Counted from the stretch's first letter, positions 27,435-37,442 are shown. The stretch is 64,000 nucleotides of DNA from an uncultured Chlorobiaceae bacterium (GCA_903895195.1 CAITSZ010000027.1:62001-126000); one strand, 5' to 3'. Numbers and translations are program-made. Notes: generated by a model from the letters alone, not told the origin.

Positions 27435-30400
27435 ATGTATCAACCCGAAAAACTCTGGTACAAGGACGCAATTATTTACGAAGCTCATGTCAAGACGTTT
27501 TTTGACAGCAACAATGACGGTATTGGAGATTTTCAAGGTTTGCGCCAGAAGCTGGGTTATCTGGAAAGCCTCGGCATTACCGCTATCTGGCTGCTTCCAT
27601 TTTATCCTTCACCCCTCCGTGACGATGGCTACGATATAGCTGACTATATGACCGTTAATCCCGATTACGGGACGCTCGAAGATTTTAAAGAGTTTCTTGA
27701 TGAAGCTCACAGCCGCGGATTGAAAGTTATTACCGAGCTTGTGGTTAACCATACGTCTGATCAGCACGCATGGTTTCAGCGTGCGAGAAAAGCCCCGGCA
27801 GGATCGCCTGAGCGGAATTTCTATGTCTGGAACGACGATCCGAACAAATACACTGAAACCCGTATCATTTTTCAGGACTTCGAAGCATCAAACTGGACGT
27901 GGGATCCAGTTGCTGGTCAGTATTTCTGGCATCGGTTTTTCCATCACCAGCCCGATCTTAATTTTGAAAATCCTGAAGTTCATCAGGCGCTTTTCGATGT
28001 ACTGGATTTCTGGCTTGGCATGGGAGTTGACGGGCTCAGGCTTGATGCAGTTCCTTATCTCTATGAGGCTGAAGGCACCAATTGCGAAAACCTTCCCCAG
28101 ACATACGACTATCTGAAGAAGCTGCGCTCTCACGTAGACGAGCACTATCCCAATCGCATGCTGCTTGCTGAGGCCAATCAGTGGCCCGAAGATTCCGCGG
28201 CCTATTTCGGCAAAGGTGATCTGTGCCACATGAACTTCCATTTTCCCTTGATGCCGAGGATGTACATGGCGCTTGCCACTGAGGATCGCTTTCCAATTCT
28301 TGATATTCTCGATCAGACACCTGAAATCCCTGAAGCTTGCCAGTGGGCATCGTTTCTGAGAAATCATGATGAGTTGACACTGGAGATGGTGACGGATGAG
28401 GAGCGCGACTATATGCGCAGGGTCTATGCCAACGATCCAAAGGCACGCATTAACCTCGGTATCAGACGCAGGCTTGCGCCACTGATGACCAATGACCGCC
28501 GAAAGATTGAGCTGATGAATGTCATGCTGCTCTCATTGCCGGGAACACCTGTACTCTACTATGGAGATGAGATCGGTATGGGTGATAACTACTACCTTGG
28601 TGACCGGGATGGTGTACGTACCCCGATGCAGTGGAACTCAGACCGTAACGCCGGCTTTTCGCGCGCTAATCCGCAGCAGCTGCTCCTGCCGGTTATTATC
28701 GATCCGGAATATCATTATGAAGCGATTAACGTTGAGGTGCAGGAAAGCAATGTCAACTCACTTCTCTGGTGGACGCGCCATACTATTGCAACGGCTCGCC
28801 GATACAAGTCACTCAACCGAGGGAGCATCGAGTTCCTGCAGGTGAGCAACCCGAAAGTGCTGATCTTTATCCGCAGGTTTGAGGATGAAACCATGCTTAC
28901 GGTGATCAATCTTTCCAGAAATGCTCAGGCGGTGATGATCGATCTCTCTCGTTTTGAAGGGTTTATTCCTGAAGAGGTGTTCAGCATGAACAGATTTCCG
29001 AAAATCAGGAAAGCTCCTTATATGGTTGCCCTCGGCTCTTATGGTTATTTCTGGTTGAATCTTGTCAAGGACAGTGAGGAAGTTGATGGCCGATCTTATC
29101 TGGATGAGCCGTTTGCTACCGTCAATAGCTGGCCAAACCTATTTTCCAGCAAGAGTCGTCAGCTTCTGGAAACGGAGATTCTGCCTGCTTATTATAACGC
29201 CAGTCGATGGTTTGGCGGCAAGGCCCGCAACATCATGCGCATTACCATTGTTGATACCATTCCTGTTGTAGGTATGGAGCTGGCAAAACTGCTGATGACC
29301 GAGGTGCGCTATTCGAGTGGTGAAAACGATCTTTATCAGCTGCCGGTGTGCTTTGAGCCGCTTTCAGAAGTGAACCGGGCCGACGATAATTTTTACAAAA
29401 AGGTTATTGCAAGAGTTATTGTGGGCGATCAAGAGGGGTATCTGTGCGATGCCACCTTTGATAATCGCTTTCTGAACCAGCTTTTTTACCTGGTGACGGG
29501 TAGAGAGGGGTGGCAGGGAAAGGCGGGTCTGGTGTCTGGCTTGAAAGGAAGGCAAGTTGATGATTTCGGCAAAAAGATCGGCAATGGTGAACCGGAACCT
29601 GCTCTGATGGCTGTTGATCAGACGAATACCTCAATCAGGTTTCTTGACAATCTGCTCCTGAAGCTCTATCGCCGTATAGAAAACGGGGTTTCTCCCGAAG
29701 TTGAAATGTGCAGCGCGCTCAGTGAAAAAACCTCATTTAATAACCTGCCGACCTATCTCGGCTCCCTGAATTATGAGCAGAACCGGTCCCGTACATACTC
29801 TATCGGTATTTTACAGAATTATGTGCCGAATGAAGGGGATGCCTGGCAGCTTTCACTCGGGCAGGTAAAGCGTTACTATGACGAGGTTCTTACTAAAATC
29901 AACACCGGCATTGCATTGCCTCAGCTCCCTCTTCTTAGCGGTGACCCTGTCCAGATTCCGGCTGTGATGCACGAACTTCTTGGCGAAGCCTATCTCGGCA
30001 TGATTGAAAAGCTGGCTGAACGGACTGCTGACATGCATCTTGCTTTAGCCTCTCTCGGTAACGATCCAGCGTTTGCGCCGGAGCCATTTACAACGCTCTA
30101 TCAGCGCTCAATTTATCAGGCGATGTGCGAGCAGGTCAAACGCACCGTTATTCTTATACGTGAAGTCATGCCGACGCTGCCGGTCGAGCAGCAGAAGCTT
30201 TGTGCTCTTTTTCTGCAGAATCAGAAAGCAATTCTGCAGCAGTTCACTCCAATCAGAATGGAGAAAATTGATACGTTGAAAATCAGGATTCACGGGGATT
30301 ATCACCTTGGCCAAGTGCTGTTTACCGGCAAAGACTTTGTGATCATCGATTTTGAGGGAGAACCGGCCCGGCCGATTTCTGAACGCAAAATCAAGCGCTC

Positions 30401-30737
30401 TGTTTTTCGAGATATTTCAGGTATGCTCCGTTCATTCAACTATGCGGCGTTCAATGTTCTTCAGCAAAACCACTCAGTGTTCCGTGCGGAAGAGTGTCTT
30501 GCCCTTGAACCATGGGGAGATCTCTGGAGCTTTTTTGTAGGTCAGCATTTTCTCGATACCTACTTCGAAAAAACCAGAGGCAGCGACATCGTACCTCAAG
30601 AGTCTAAGCAGCGCGAGCATCTTATGCGGGCTTATCTCATGAACAAGGCGGTTTATGAACTGAATTATGAGCTCAACAACCGACCGGAATGGGCAGGAAT
30701 TCCACTCAGGGGAATATTGAAGCTTCTGGAAATGTAA
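27435..30737 (+). CDS. treS: Trehalose synthase fused to maltokinase
   Basis: An 1100-residue two-domain protein. Residues ~1-550 are a GH13 trehalose synthase that interconverts trehalose and maltose: GVDGLRLDAVPYLYEAEGT holds the nucleophile, LLAEANQWPED the acid, and FLRNHDELTLE the transition-state stabiliser. Residues ~570-1100 are a maltokinase of the Pep2/Mak type; HGDYHLGQVLF and VIIDFEGEPARP are its kinase-like catalytic motifs. The fusion feeds maltose-1-phosphate to GlgE, encoded 62 bases upstream. Such TreS-Mak fusions are known in several phyla. The gene ends just before a strong hairpin at 30750-30782. Confidence 0.95.
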   Translation: MYQPEKLWYKDAIIYEAHVKTFFDSNNDGIGDFQGLRQKLGYLESLGITAIWLLPFYPSPLRDDGYDIADYMTVNPDYGTLEDFKEFLDEAHSRGLKVITELVVNHTSDQHAWFQRARKAPAGSPERNFYVWNDDPNKYTETRIIFQDFEASNWTWDPVAGQYFWHRFFHHQPDLNFENPEVHQALFDVLDFWLGMGVDGLRLDAVPYLYEAEGTNCENLPQTYDYLKKLRSHVDEHYPNRMLLAEANQWPEDSAAYFGKGDLCHMNFHFPLMPRMYMALATEDRFPILDILDQTPEIPEACQWASFLRNHDELTLEMVTDEERDYMRRVYANDPKARINLGIRRRLAPLMTNDRRKIELMNVMLLSLPGTPVLYYGDEIGMGDNYYLGDRDGVRTPMQWNSDRNAGFSRANPQQLLLPVIIDPEYHYEAINVEVQESNVNSLLWWTRHTIATARRYKSLNRGSIEFLQVSNPKVLIFIRRFEDETMLTVINLSRNAQAVMIDLSRFEGFIPEEVFSMNRFPKIRKAPYMVALGSYGYFWLNLVKDSEEVDGRSYLDEPFATVNSWPNLFSSKSRQLLETEILPAYYNASRWFGGKARNIMRITIVDTIPVVGMELAKLLMTEVRYSSGENDLYQLPVCFEPLSEVNRADDNFYKKVIARVIVGDQEGYLCDATFDNRFLNQLFYLVTGREGWQGKAGLVSGLKGRQVDDFGKKIGNGEPEPALMAVDQTNTSIRFLDNLLLKLYRRIENGVSPEVEMCSALSEKTSFNNLPTYLGSLNYEQNRSRTYSIGILQNYVPNEGDAWQLSLGQVKRYYDEVLTKINTGIALPQLPLLSGDPVQIPAVMHELLGEAYLGMIEKLAERTADMHLALASLGNDPAFAPEPFTTLYQRSIYQAMCEQVKRTVILIREVMPTLPVEQQKLCALFLQNQKAILQQFTPIRMEKIDTLKIRIHGDYHLGQVLFTGKDFVIIDFEGEPARPISERKIKRSVFRDISGMLRSFNYAAFNVLQQNHSVFRAEECLALEPWGDLWSFFVGQHFLDTYFEKTRGSDIVPQESKQREHLMRAYLMNKAVYELNYELNNRPEWAGIPLRGILKLLEM

Positions 30738-30749
30738 TTCATGCCTGAT

Positions 30750-30782
30750 GGCAGAGCCTGCTGCAGCCCGGCAGGCTCTGCC
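30750..30782. terminator. 12-bp hairpin after treS, probable terminator or attenuator
   Basis: GGCAGAGCCTGC (30750-30761) and GCAGGCTCTGCC (30771-30782) flank a 9-base loop. The tail is TTGTT, a weak T-run. It lies 13 bases after the treS stop and upstream of the likely start of the esterase gene. Confidence 0.6.
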
Positions 30783-30809
30783 TTGTTCAATGCATCCGCC
30801 ATCAAAGAT

Positions 30810-31457
30810 ATGACCAGTATTCAGGAATATGCCATTCAGACTTCGGTGAGTGGCAGATACCTTCTTCAGCTGCCGTCAAACTCAGTTCCGGCTCCTCTAT
30901 TAATAGGTTTTCATGGATACGGCCAGACCGCTGAAGATGAGATTGCCCTTTTAAAGGCCATTCCCGGTTCGGCAAGATGGCTCTGTTGTTCCATTGAGGC
31001 CCTTCATCCGGTGTATACTCCGAGAGGGGAGACTGGAGCAAGCTGGATGACCAGCCGCGCGCGCGAGCAGCGAATTACAGAAAATGTGAACTATGTCGAT
31101 GCGGTAATCAAGCGTATCCGGGAGTCAGCTTCTGTCGGTGACAGGCTCTGTTTTCACGGATTTTCGCAAGGGTGCGGCATGGCCTGTAGAGCTGCCCTGC
31201 TTGGCAGTTATCGGGCCTGCGGCCTTATGCTGCTCGGAGGGGATATACCGCCTGAACTTTCAGTCAATGGAGGTGTCGACAGAGTTCATCTTGCTCGTGG
31301 CAATGAAGACAGGTTCTACAGTCCGGAAAAATATGAGCACGATTGTGCACGCTTCAGAGATGCTGGGCTACCATTTACGGCAACCCTGTTCAGGGGTGAG
31401 CATGGAGCTAATGACGAGTACTATGATTCAGCCGGTGCATTTCTTGCGACGGTATAA
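30810..31457 (+). CDS. Alpha/beta hydrolase, phospholipase/carboxylesterase-like
   Basis: A 215-residue alpha/beta hydrolase. GFHGYGQTAEDE forms the oxyanion region, GFSQGCGM the nucleophile elbow Ser, and FRGEHGANDEYY the catalytic His; an Asp precedes the His in NEDRFY. The pattern matches the carboxylesterase/thioesterase (Abhydrolase_2) group of cytoplasmic enzymes. The frame is open from an ATG at 30741, but the first 23 residues would be encoded by the hairpin at 30750-30782, so the ATG at 30810 is preferred. Substrate unknown. Confidence 0.8.
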   Translation: MTSIQEYAIQTSVSGRYLLQLPSNSVPAPLLIGFHGYGQTAEDEIALLKAIPGSARWLCCSIEALHPVYTPRGETGASWMTSRAREQRITENVNYVDAVIKRIRESASVGDRLCFHGFSQGCGMACRAALLGSYRACGLMLLGGDIPPELSVNGGVDRVHLARGNEDRFYSPEKYEHDCARFRDAGLPFTATLFRGEHGANDEYYDSAGAFLATV

Positions 31458-31476
31458 CTGTTACAGAGTGAAGCAT

Positions 31477-32286
31477 CTATCGTTCTTTGGCCAGTTTCCA
31501 AAGCCCGTCGAGCTCTTCAGCAGTGTAGTCCTGCCAGTTGCGGCCTGAGCCCTGCACGTTTATTTCAATTTTTGTAAACCGTTCTATAAACTTGTTGGTT
31601 GCTTTCCGGAGGGAGTCTTCGGGGTTCGCACCTAAAAAGCGACTGTAGTTGACGATGGTAAAGAGCAGATCGCCAAACTCTTCTTCCTTTTCCTCTTTGC
31701 TTTTTGCGTTTTTCAACTCTTCAATTTCTTCAGCAAGTTTATCAAGGACGCCCTCATCGCTTGGCCAGTCAAAACCGACACCCGAAACTTTTTTCTGAAC
31801 ACGGTAAGCGCGAAGAAGTTCCGACATGGACTTCGGCACTCCATCGAGGATACTCAGGCGTCCTTCCTTGAGCTTCAGGGTTTCCCAGTTATTAAGCACA
31901 TCCTGTTCCGTTTCAGCAATGGTGTCGCTGAAAACATGCGGGTGTCGGCTGATAAGCTTGTGGCAGAGGGCTTCGAAAACATCGGCAAAAGAGAATGATC
32001 CCCGCTCTTCGCTAAGCAGTACCTGAAAACAGAGATGGAGAAAAAGATCTCCAATCTCTTTTTTGAGTTCTGTTTCGTCCATATGGTCAATGGCATGAAC
32101 GAGTTCATAGCTCTCTTCAAGCAGCAGGTGGGCAAGCGACTGAGGAGTCTGTTTTCGGTCCCAGGGGCACTGTTGCCTCAGGACTTTTACAAGGTTCAAT
32201 GTCCGTTCGAATTGTTCCTGAAGAGTTCGTTCTTTTTCTGTGACTATATCTGCTTTTAACTGTTCTGTTGCTGTTATTTCAGGCAT
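31477..32286 (-). CDS. mazG: Nucleoside triphosphate pyrophosphohydrolase MazG
   Basis: A 269-residue protein with two MazG domains. The first holds CPWDRKQTPQSLAHLLLEESYELVHAI and EIGDLFLHLCFQV; the second EEEFGDLLFTIVNYSRFLG. The ExxE...ExxD metal sites are present. MazG hydrolyses NTPs to NMP and pyrophosphate, cleaning the nucleotide pool. Length is like E. coli MazG. It is divergent from mnmE, sharing a 135-base upstream region. Confidence 0.93.
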   Translation of the reverse strand: MPEITATEQLKADIVTEKERTLQEQFERTLNLVKVLRQQCPWDRKQTPQSLAHLLLEESYELVHAIDHMDETELKKEIGDLFLHLCFQVLLSEERGSFSFADVFEALCHKLISRHPHVFSDTIAETEQDVLNNWETLKLKEGRLSILDGVPKSMSELLRAYRVQKKVSGVGFDWPSDEGVLDKLAEEIEELKNAKSKEEKEEEFGDLLFTIVNYSRFLGANPEDSLRKATNKFIERFTKIEINVQGSGRNWQDYTAEELDGLWKLAKER

Positions 32287-32421
32287 TGAATATTTGTTTT
32301 AGGTTCCTCTTTTCACTTTTGATGAAGTTACTATTTCTTGCTTGTATTCCTTATACTTGCTGAATGTATAGTCAACCCCTCTAAGCCTGACGAGAGAGGA
32401 TTCAGTAATAAGCAGCTCATT

Positions 32422-33843
32422 ATGACCACTCCATTTACACAGCCAGAACAGTCAGAACCAATTGCGGCGCTTGCAACTCCACTGGGTGTCGGTGCCCTGG
32501 CGGTTATTCGAATGAGCGGTAAAGGCGTTTTCGATATAGCCCAGCGGGTGTTTCATAAGAAGAATAATCCAAAGTTCCTTTTTTCAGAATCGAAGGGCTT
32601 CAGGGCTCATTTTGGTACTGTTTATGATTCTGAAGGTCTGATTGACGAAGTGGTTGCGTTAACGTTTCGCTCGCCGAATTCGTTTACAATGGAGGATATG
32701 GTTGAGCTAAGCTGCCATGGTGGTCCAGTGGTTGTCAAACATATTCTGCAGGTATTACTCGACGAAGGATGCCGGCTGGCAGAACCGGGAGAGTTTACCC
32801 GGCGCGCTTTTCTCAATGGACGCATTGATCTGCTTCAGGCTGAGGCTATCGGAGAGATGATTCACGCCCGCACGGAATCGGCGTTTCGGACTGCAGTGAA
32901 TCAGATGCAGGGCTCTCTTTCCGAGCGACTTGATTCAATGAGGGAGCAGCTCTTACGTTCCTGTGCCCTTTTGGAGCTTGAACTTGATTTCAGTGAAGAG
33001 GATGTTGAGTTTCTCAGTCGAGGCCAGCTCCGTCAGGAGCTTGCTGTTTTGCAGGAGGAGCTTCGTCGTCTTGTGGACTCCTATCAGCATGGCCGGCTTC
33101 TAAAGGAAGGAGTTGCTACGGTGATTGCAGGCAAGCCGAATGCCGGCAAGTCGACGCTGCTGAATGTTCTTCTTAACGAAGAGCGTTCCATTGTCAGCCA
33201 TATGCCCGGGACGACCCGAGATTATATCGAGGAGTGTTTTCTCTATGAAAAAACAATGTTTCGCCTCACCGATACGGCGGGACTGCGTGACGGGAGTGAG
33301 GAGATTGAGCACGAAGGAATACGACGCAGCTACAAAAAAATTTCCGAGGCCGATCTGATTCTTTACCTCCTTGATATAAGCCGGGAGGAGTATCTCGATG
33401 AAGTTCCACAGATCCTTCAGTTTTTGGAGCGATACAGCAATGCCCGTATGATTGTGGTCGCCAACAAAATCGATCTAACTGGAGAAAGCTCTACACGATT
33501 GCAGCGGCTTCGAGAACTAACGGGTTGCGATGTCTGCGGCATATCGGCGGCAAACGGTATTGGAATAGATGAACTGAAGCAGCTGATGAGCAGCATGGTT
33601 GAGGGGCTTGACAAGCTCCATGAGGCAAGTGTGCTCGTAACCAGCCTGCGTCACTATGAAGCACTCCGTAATGCCTCGGATGCCCTTGAGAATGCCCGTG
33701 AGCTGATTGAAACCGGTTCCGCTACCGAGCTTATAGCATTCGAACTTCGCTCCTCACTTGAGTATGTGGGAGAAATCACCGGCAAGGTGGTTAATGAAGA
33801 GATATTACACGTTGTCTTTGATCGTTTCTGCATCGGAAAGTGA
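32422..33843 (+). CDS. mnmE: tRNA modification GTPase MnmE
   Basis: A 473-residue protein with the MnmE order: N-terminal tetrahydrofolate-binding domain (IAALATPLGVGALAVIRMSG), helical domain, and inserted G domain with GKPNAGKSTLL (G1), GTTRDY (G2), DTAGLRDG (G3) and NKID (G4), ending in the invariant FCIGK. With MnmG it modifies U34 of certain tRNAs. The frame is open from 32338, but the ATG at 32422 (MTTPFTQ) is chosen because the family begins there. Confidence 0.95.
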   Translation: MTTPFTQPEQSEPIAALATPLGVGALAVIRMSGKGVFDIAQRVFHKKNNPKFLFSESKGFRAHFGTVYDSEGLIDEVVALTFRSPNSFTMEDMVELSCHGGPVVVKHILQVLLDEGCRLAEPGEFTRRAFLNGRIDLLQAEAIGEMIHARTESAFRTAVNQMQGSLSERLDSMREQLLRSCALLELELDFSEEDVEFLSRGQLRQELAVLQEELRRLVDSYQHGRLLKEGVATVIAGKPNAGKSTLLNVLLNEERSIVSHMPGTTRDYIEECFLYEKTMFRLTDTAGLRDGSEEIEHEGIRRSYKKISEADLILYLLDISREEYLDEVPQILQFLERYSNARMIVVANKIDLTGESSTRLQRLRELTGCDVCGISAANGIGIDELKQLMSSMVEGLDKLHEASVLVTSLRHYEALRNASDALENARELIETGSATELIAFELRSSLEYVGEITGKVVNEEILHVVFDRFCIGK

Positions 33844-33849
33844 ACCCTA

Positions 33850-34338
33850 TCAGTTTCTTTTTAGGCGTAAGAATATTGCCCACCATATGATGAACAGCTC
33901 AAAGATGAACGCCCAGTGGGTGAAATAATTCAACTTCCACGAATTGTACTCCAGATCCAGCGATACAAAAGAAAATGGTGTGCTCAGAAATGGCGCTAAC
34001 CAAAACACATTGCCTGTTAAGGTATCCAGAATCAGATGAATAAGTCCATTGAGAGCGAAAATGAAGGCGAATGCAGGGCTTTGGCTATTACTCAGACGTA
34101 ACCATACTATGGAGATCAGTATAAGTATCAGCCAGAAAATTGGAAAATGGGTGAGATAGGTGTGGTGCGGGGTTTTATAAACATCAATGGTATAGTAGTA
34201 AAACAAGTCTAAATCAGGGGCGATAGCGCCAAGCATTCCCCATAACATAAATGCCTTATAGAAAGCAGTTCGGGCTCCAAACTTTTTGAATAATAACTTT
34301 GAAGTAATATAGCCTGCAGGTAAATGTCCAAAAATCAT
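33850..34338 (-). CDS. Membrane-bound metal-dependent hydrolase-like protein (YdjM/DUF457 type)
   Basis: A 162-residue protein with about four membrane helices and the motifs of the DUF457/YdjM group: GHLPAGYI at the N-terminus, GAIAPDLDLFYY, and HHTYLTH. These resemble metal-binding residues of a membrane hydrolase family whose reaction is not known. It converges on mnmE with six bases between the stops. A weak hairpin (GGAAGC/GCTTCC near 34370-34391) lies upstream. Confidence 0.75.
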   Translation of the reverse strand: MIFGHLPAGYITSKLLFKKFGARTAFYKAFMLWGMLGAIAPDLDLFYYYTIDVYKTPHHTYLTHFPIFWLILILISIVWLRLSNSQSPAFAFIFALNGLIHLILDTLTGNVFWLAPFLSTPFSFVSLDLEYNSWKLNYFTHWAFIFELFIIWWAIFLRLKRN

Positions 34339-34446
34339 CGGTATTCCTGAAGTGGGACTTTTTGGCGGAAGCCTGTTAGAGCTTCCGGAGGTATTTAGGT
34401 TGTATCTTGCTTCTATCCGGCCTGTTAAACCAGTCCCATGACTTTT

Positions 34447-35244
34447 TCAACTTTGCGTATAGGTGTGGACACTGTTCTGTGCTGATGGGAGGTAGTTAAC
34501 TCCGAACCAGCAGACAAGAAGAACAACAAACGCAAGAGCCAGGTACCATTGCAGTTTACTCCTGTCTATCTTGTAACGGAATGCATGAAGGTAGCCCAGA
34601 TAGGCCAGCCAGGATAGAAACGCCCATGTTTCCTTTGGATCCCATGTCCAATAGTGGCCCCACGCCTCTTTTGCCCAAAGAGCGCCGAATATCAAGCCAA
34701 AGCTTAAAAAAACAAAACCAAGCAGTGCAAGAAAGTGTGAGACTGATTCCCCTGTACTGTTTTCTTTCTTTCTCACTTGGAGATAGACATTGTGCAGAGC
34801 TGTAACCGATGATGCCGCCAGTAAAACATAGCCGACAAGATAGACAACGACATGTGGAATAAACCATGGACTTTGCAGGGCAGGCATAAGAGTTTTGTCG
34901 AAGACCTCTGGATGAAGCATGTTTATGCTGAGAAAAAATGTAGCAAGAGCCATGCAGTAGTATTTCAGCCATCCTATTTTCCAGCGGTACTCAACAAGAA
35001 ATCCAACAAGGGGAATGAGTGCGGCATACCATAGTCTGGTCTCTCCAAGAGTTCTGAGAGGTGGACGGTCGAGAGCTGACCAGTAAAAAGCAATAAACCC
35101 GGTCATGATCAGAGTGCCGGCAATAGAGAGAAGAAATGCAGGGAGCTTAAGTGCCGGAGTTCGATTTGCCAAAAGACTCAGCAAAGAGCCGATTGCCCAA
35201 CACACGATAGCCAGTTCTGCAGCAGTATTAAAATTCATTATCAT
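34447..35244 (-). CDS. ccsA: Cytochrome c biogenesis protein CcsA
   Basis: A 265-residue polytopic membrane protein of the system II haem lyase. The periplasmic tryptophan-rich motif appears as WGHYWTWDPKETWAFLSWL, which binds haem during attachment to CxxCH. With ResB/Ccs1, encoded just upstream with a 4-base overlap (35241-35244), it delivers haem across the membrane and ligates it to apocytochrome c. The neighbouring cluster encodes at least ten c-type haem sites, which makes a dedicated role likely but not proven. Confidence 0.92.
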   Translation of the reverse strand: MIMNFNTAAELAIVCWAIGSLLSLLANRTPALKLPAFLLSIAGTLIMTGFIAFYWSALDRPPLRTLGETRLWYAALIPLVGFLVEYRWKIGWLKYYCMALATFFLSINMLHPEVFDKTLMPALQSPWFIPHVVVYLVGYVLLAASSVTALHNVYLQVRKKENSTGESVSHFLALLGFVFLSFGLIFGALWAKEAWGHYWTWDPKETWAFLSWLAYLGYLHAFRYKIDRSKLQWYLALAFVVLLVCWFGVNYLPSAQNSVHTYTQS

Positions 35245-36479
35245 TTTACAACCTCTGTGCGTTTAATGCCATTCCAGAAAAACAGAATGTTTCCTGCCAT
35301 TATCATAAAAAAACCGAGATAAACAGCCGGCAGCCATGGATCATGAATCATTTCAATCAAGCTTAGTTTAGACCAGCGTCCGGCTTTTTCGTCATAGCCC
35401 ATCTGGTAGAGCTTCCAGCCCATAAAGCTGACAGGATGGTTAACCTCAAGATTTGCAACTTTTTCATGGCCTTTTTCATCCTGAATAGTGACAGCGGAGC
35501 GGAATGATTTAGGCGTACCAGGCATCATGATAAGATAGAATCCGTCCAGTTGAGCGGCATCAGGTTTAAGCATAGGGCTTCCAGTGCTGATCCAGGCATC
35601 TCTCTGTGACGAAGGTGTAATGATTCTGACTTTTGCAAAGGGAATCCCTGTTTTTCGATCTGCGGATTGGGGCACTCCATCTTTCCCTGGAAGTGCATAG
35701 GGCAGATAGTCGAGCACAAGAACCTCAATTCCCTGCCAGGATGCTGTCGTTCCTTTTCGGACCTCTAAAATGGCTTGTGCCTTGTTCATCATCAGCTTAT
35801 CGTTATGCGGGTCATAGAGCAGTAACTGTGGCGGATACTCTTCAAGGGAAAAGTCATGAAGAAAAATAGACAACGGAAGCTGCTGCGGGGTATCGCTTTC
35901 CATGGTATAACCAAGGTTGTTAGCTTTTCCAACATTAATAGGCACAACAAGCCGTTGAAGATCGGAACTGCCGAAAATTGCGCATGAAAGGGCAATCCAG
36001 AAACCGGCATGAAAAAGGATAAACTGGAGATTCTGCAGTTTAAACGGTATCAGCTTCCACGAAAGCGAAATACCGAGGTTGGCAAGGAAGAGGAGAACGG
36101 TCACGGCAAAAGGCCAGCTTGAAAAAATCTGGTTCAACCCAAGCAATGTTGGAAGTGATTCCTTCGCAGCAGATTGCTGAGGTATAATACCGCCGATCAG
36201 CGAAAGAACAGCTATCGCAAGAATAAGGCAAAGTCCAAGGGGGATGCCTCCAAACCATTTAACAGCGGGAGTGTTTCTGAAAGCCAGTCCGGTACTTATA
36301 ACCAGAACAGCTAAAAATAAGAGTGCTATAGCGTTGTACGGCAAGTGCGGCATAGCAATACCTTGGCCTGAAGCCGCAGCTTGAATTACAAAGCCCGCAA
36401 TGACAGAAACAGCAGTAAAAAGAGCAGATTCCCTGAACTCCCAGGGTGCCTGAAACCAGCGACGCCGGACAACAACCAT
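35241..36479 (-). CDS. resB: Cytochrome c biogenesis protein ResB/Ccs1
   Basis: A 412-residue membrane protein with several N-terminal helices, a periplasmic beta-rich region (about residues 190-370) and a C-terminal helix (YLGFFMIMAGNILFFW). The HAGFWIALS segment and MGWKLYQMGYD near the C-terminus are typical of ResB. It pairs with CcsA in system II haem attachment. It diverges from the porin-cytochrome gene across a 963-base gene-free region, so both could share regulation. Confidence 0.88.
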   Translation of the reverse strand: MVVVRRRWFQAPWEFRESALFTAVSVIAGFVIQAAASGQGIAMPHLPYNAIALLFLAVLVISTGLAFRNTPAVKWFGGIPLGLCLILAIAVLSLIGGIIPQQSAAKESLPTLLGLNQIFSSWPFAVTVLLFLANLGISLSWKLIPFKLQNLQFILFHAGFWIALSCAIFGSSDLQRLVVPINVGKANNLGYTMESDTPQQLPLSIFLHDFSLEEYPPQLLLYDPHNDKLMMNKAQAILEVRKGTTASWQGIEVLVLDYLPYALPGKDGVPQSADRKTGIPFAKVRIITPSSQRDAWISTGSPMLKPDAAQLDGFYLIMMPGTPKSFRSAVTIQDEKGHEKVANLEVNHPVSFMGWKLYQMGYDEKAGRWSKLSLIEMIHDPWLPAVYLGFFMIMAGNILFFWNGIKRTEVVK

Positions 36480-37442
36480 AATGAAAACCCGAATTAATCC
36501 TTATTATAATAATACCTTAACAGTGCCGTTAGAGTGCTTGTACGTAGAGGCAAACTTCACTATCAATTTTTAAAAGGGCAAGGAAGCGCTTGAAACTATA
36601 GTAAGCTTATCTGTACCGGTTATTAGTCAACCTGAAGTAGCGGCTATTCGTTGATAGCTGACTGATTATTTTTAGGAGGACGCGGAAATAAAGTACAATG
36701 GTATCAAACAACAATTATAAATGATCTGCAAGTATATTTATTTGCAGGTAGTTAGAATCCCGTTGCGCTGTGTGAAGCGTTCAAATATAACCGGGGAGGA
36801 AGAGTTTCGCAAATAACAGACACTTCGCTGCATGAAAAAAGAGAAGGTTTTGTTCCCAATCACAGGGGCGCGATGTAGTATATACGGGATAAGAGCTTGA
36901 AATATATTTTTTTTTCAGGAAAAGCTTTAGCAATTAATTAACAATCGTTATACTGACATAGAATTTAGCATGATTGTTACTTTTACGGTATGCCAACCCA
37001 ATCTTGTTTCTTGTGGAAAAAAGAGCATGATCAGGTATTTTTTTGAGAGTTATTTTTTTTTAGATATTTTTGTACCATATTCATGGTAGCATTGGTCGAT
37101 ACATACTGATTTGTTGTTGAACGTTGGTGCTTAGTTGTTGATGCGTTGTACACTATTTCTACGTTGCTGTTTTCGATTTTTTTTGGGGCGAATATTTGTG
37201 GATGAAAACTTGTTAATGTCTTTCATTCCCCATTCCCTCACATAATACGTTTTGTCTTTCATACCTGCCAGTCTGGCTATATGTCATCTGGTCGTTGCTC
37301 AATCAAAGATATGACGCGCTAATTACTGGTGCGATATTTGGAGTTGCTGATATGCATTTCCATGGGATTTTGTGTCTCTTGTATTAAAAAGTGGTATTAC
37401 GTAGAATAAATCCAATCACAACAACTCAAAAAAGTTCGATCT
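36480..37442. promoter_or_regulatory. Gene-free 963-base divergent regulatory region
   Basis: No reading frame of convincing length lies here. The DNA is AT-rich with several T-runs. Two small inverted repeats are visible: CTGCAA/TTGCAG (36726-36747) and TACCAT-ATTC-ATGGTA (37073-37088). An AGGAGG at about 36677 is not followed at a workable distance by a long frame. It is the longest gene-free stretch of the window and separates resB/ccsA from the electron-transfer genes. Confidence 0.45.

Noticed and set aside
32338-32421. N-terminal extension of mnmE
   Set aside because: The extra 28 residues precede the normal MnmE start and lie in the shared promoter region with mazG.
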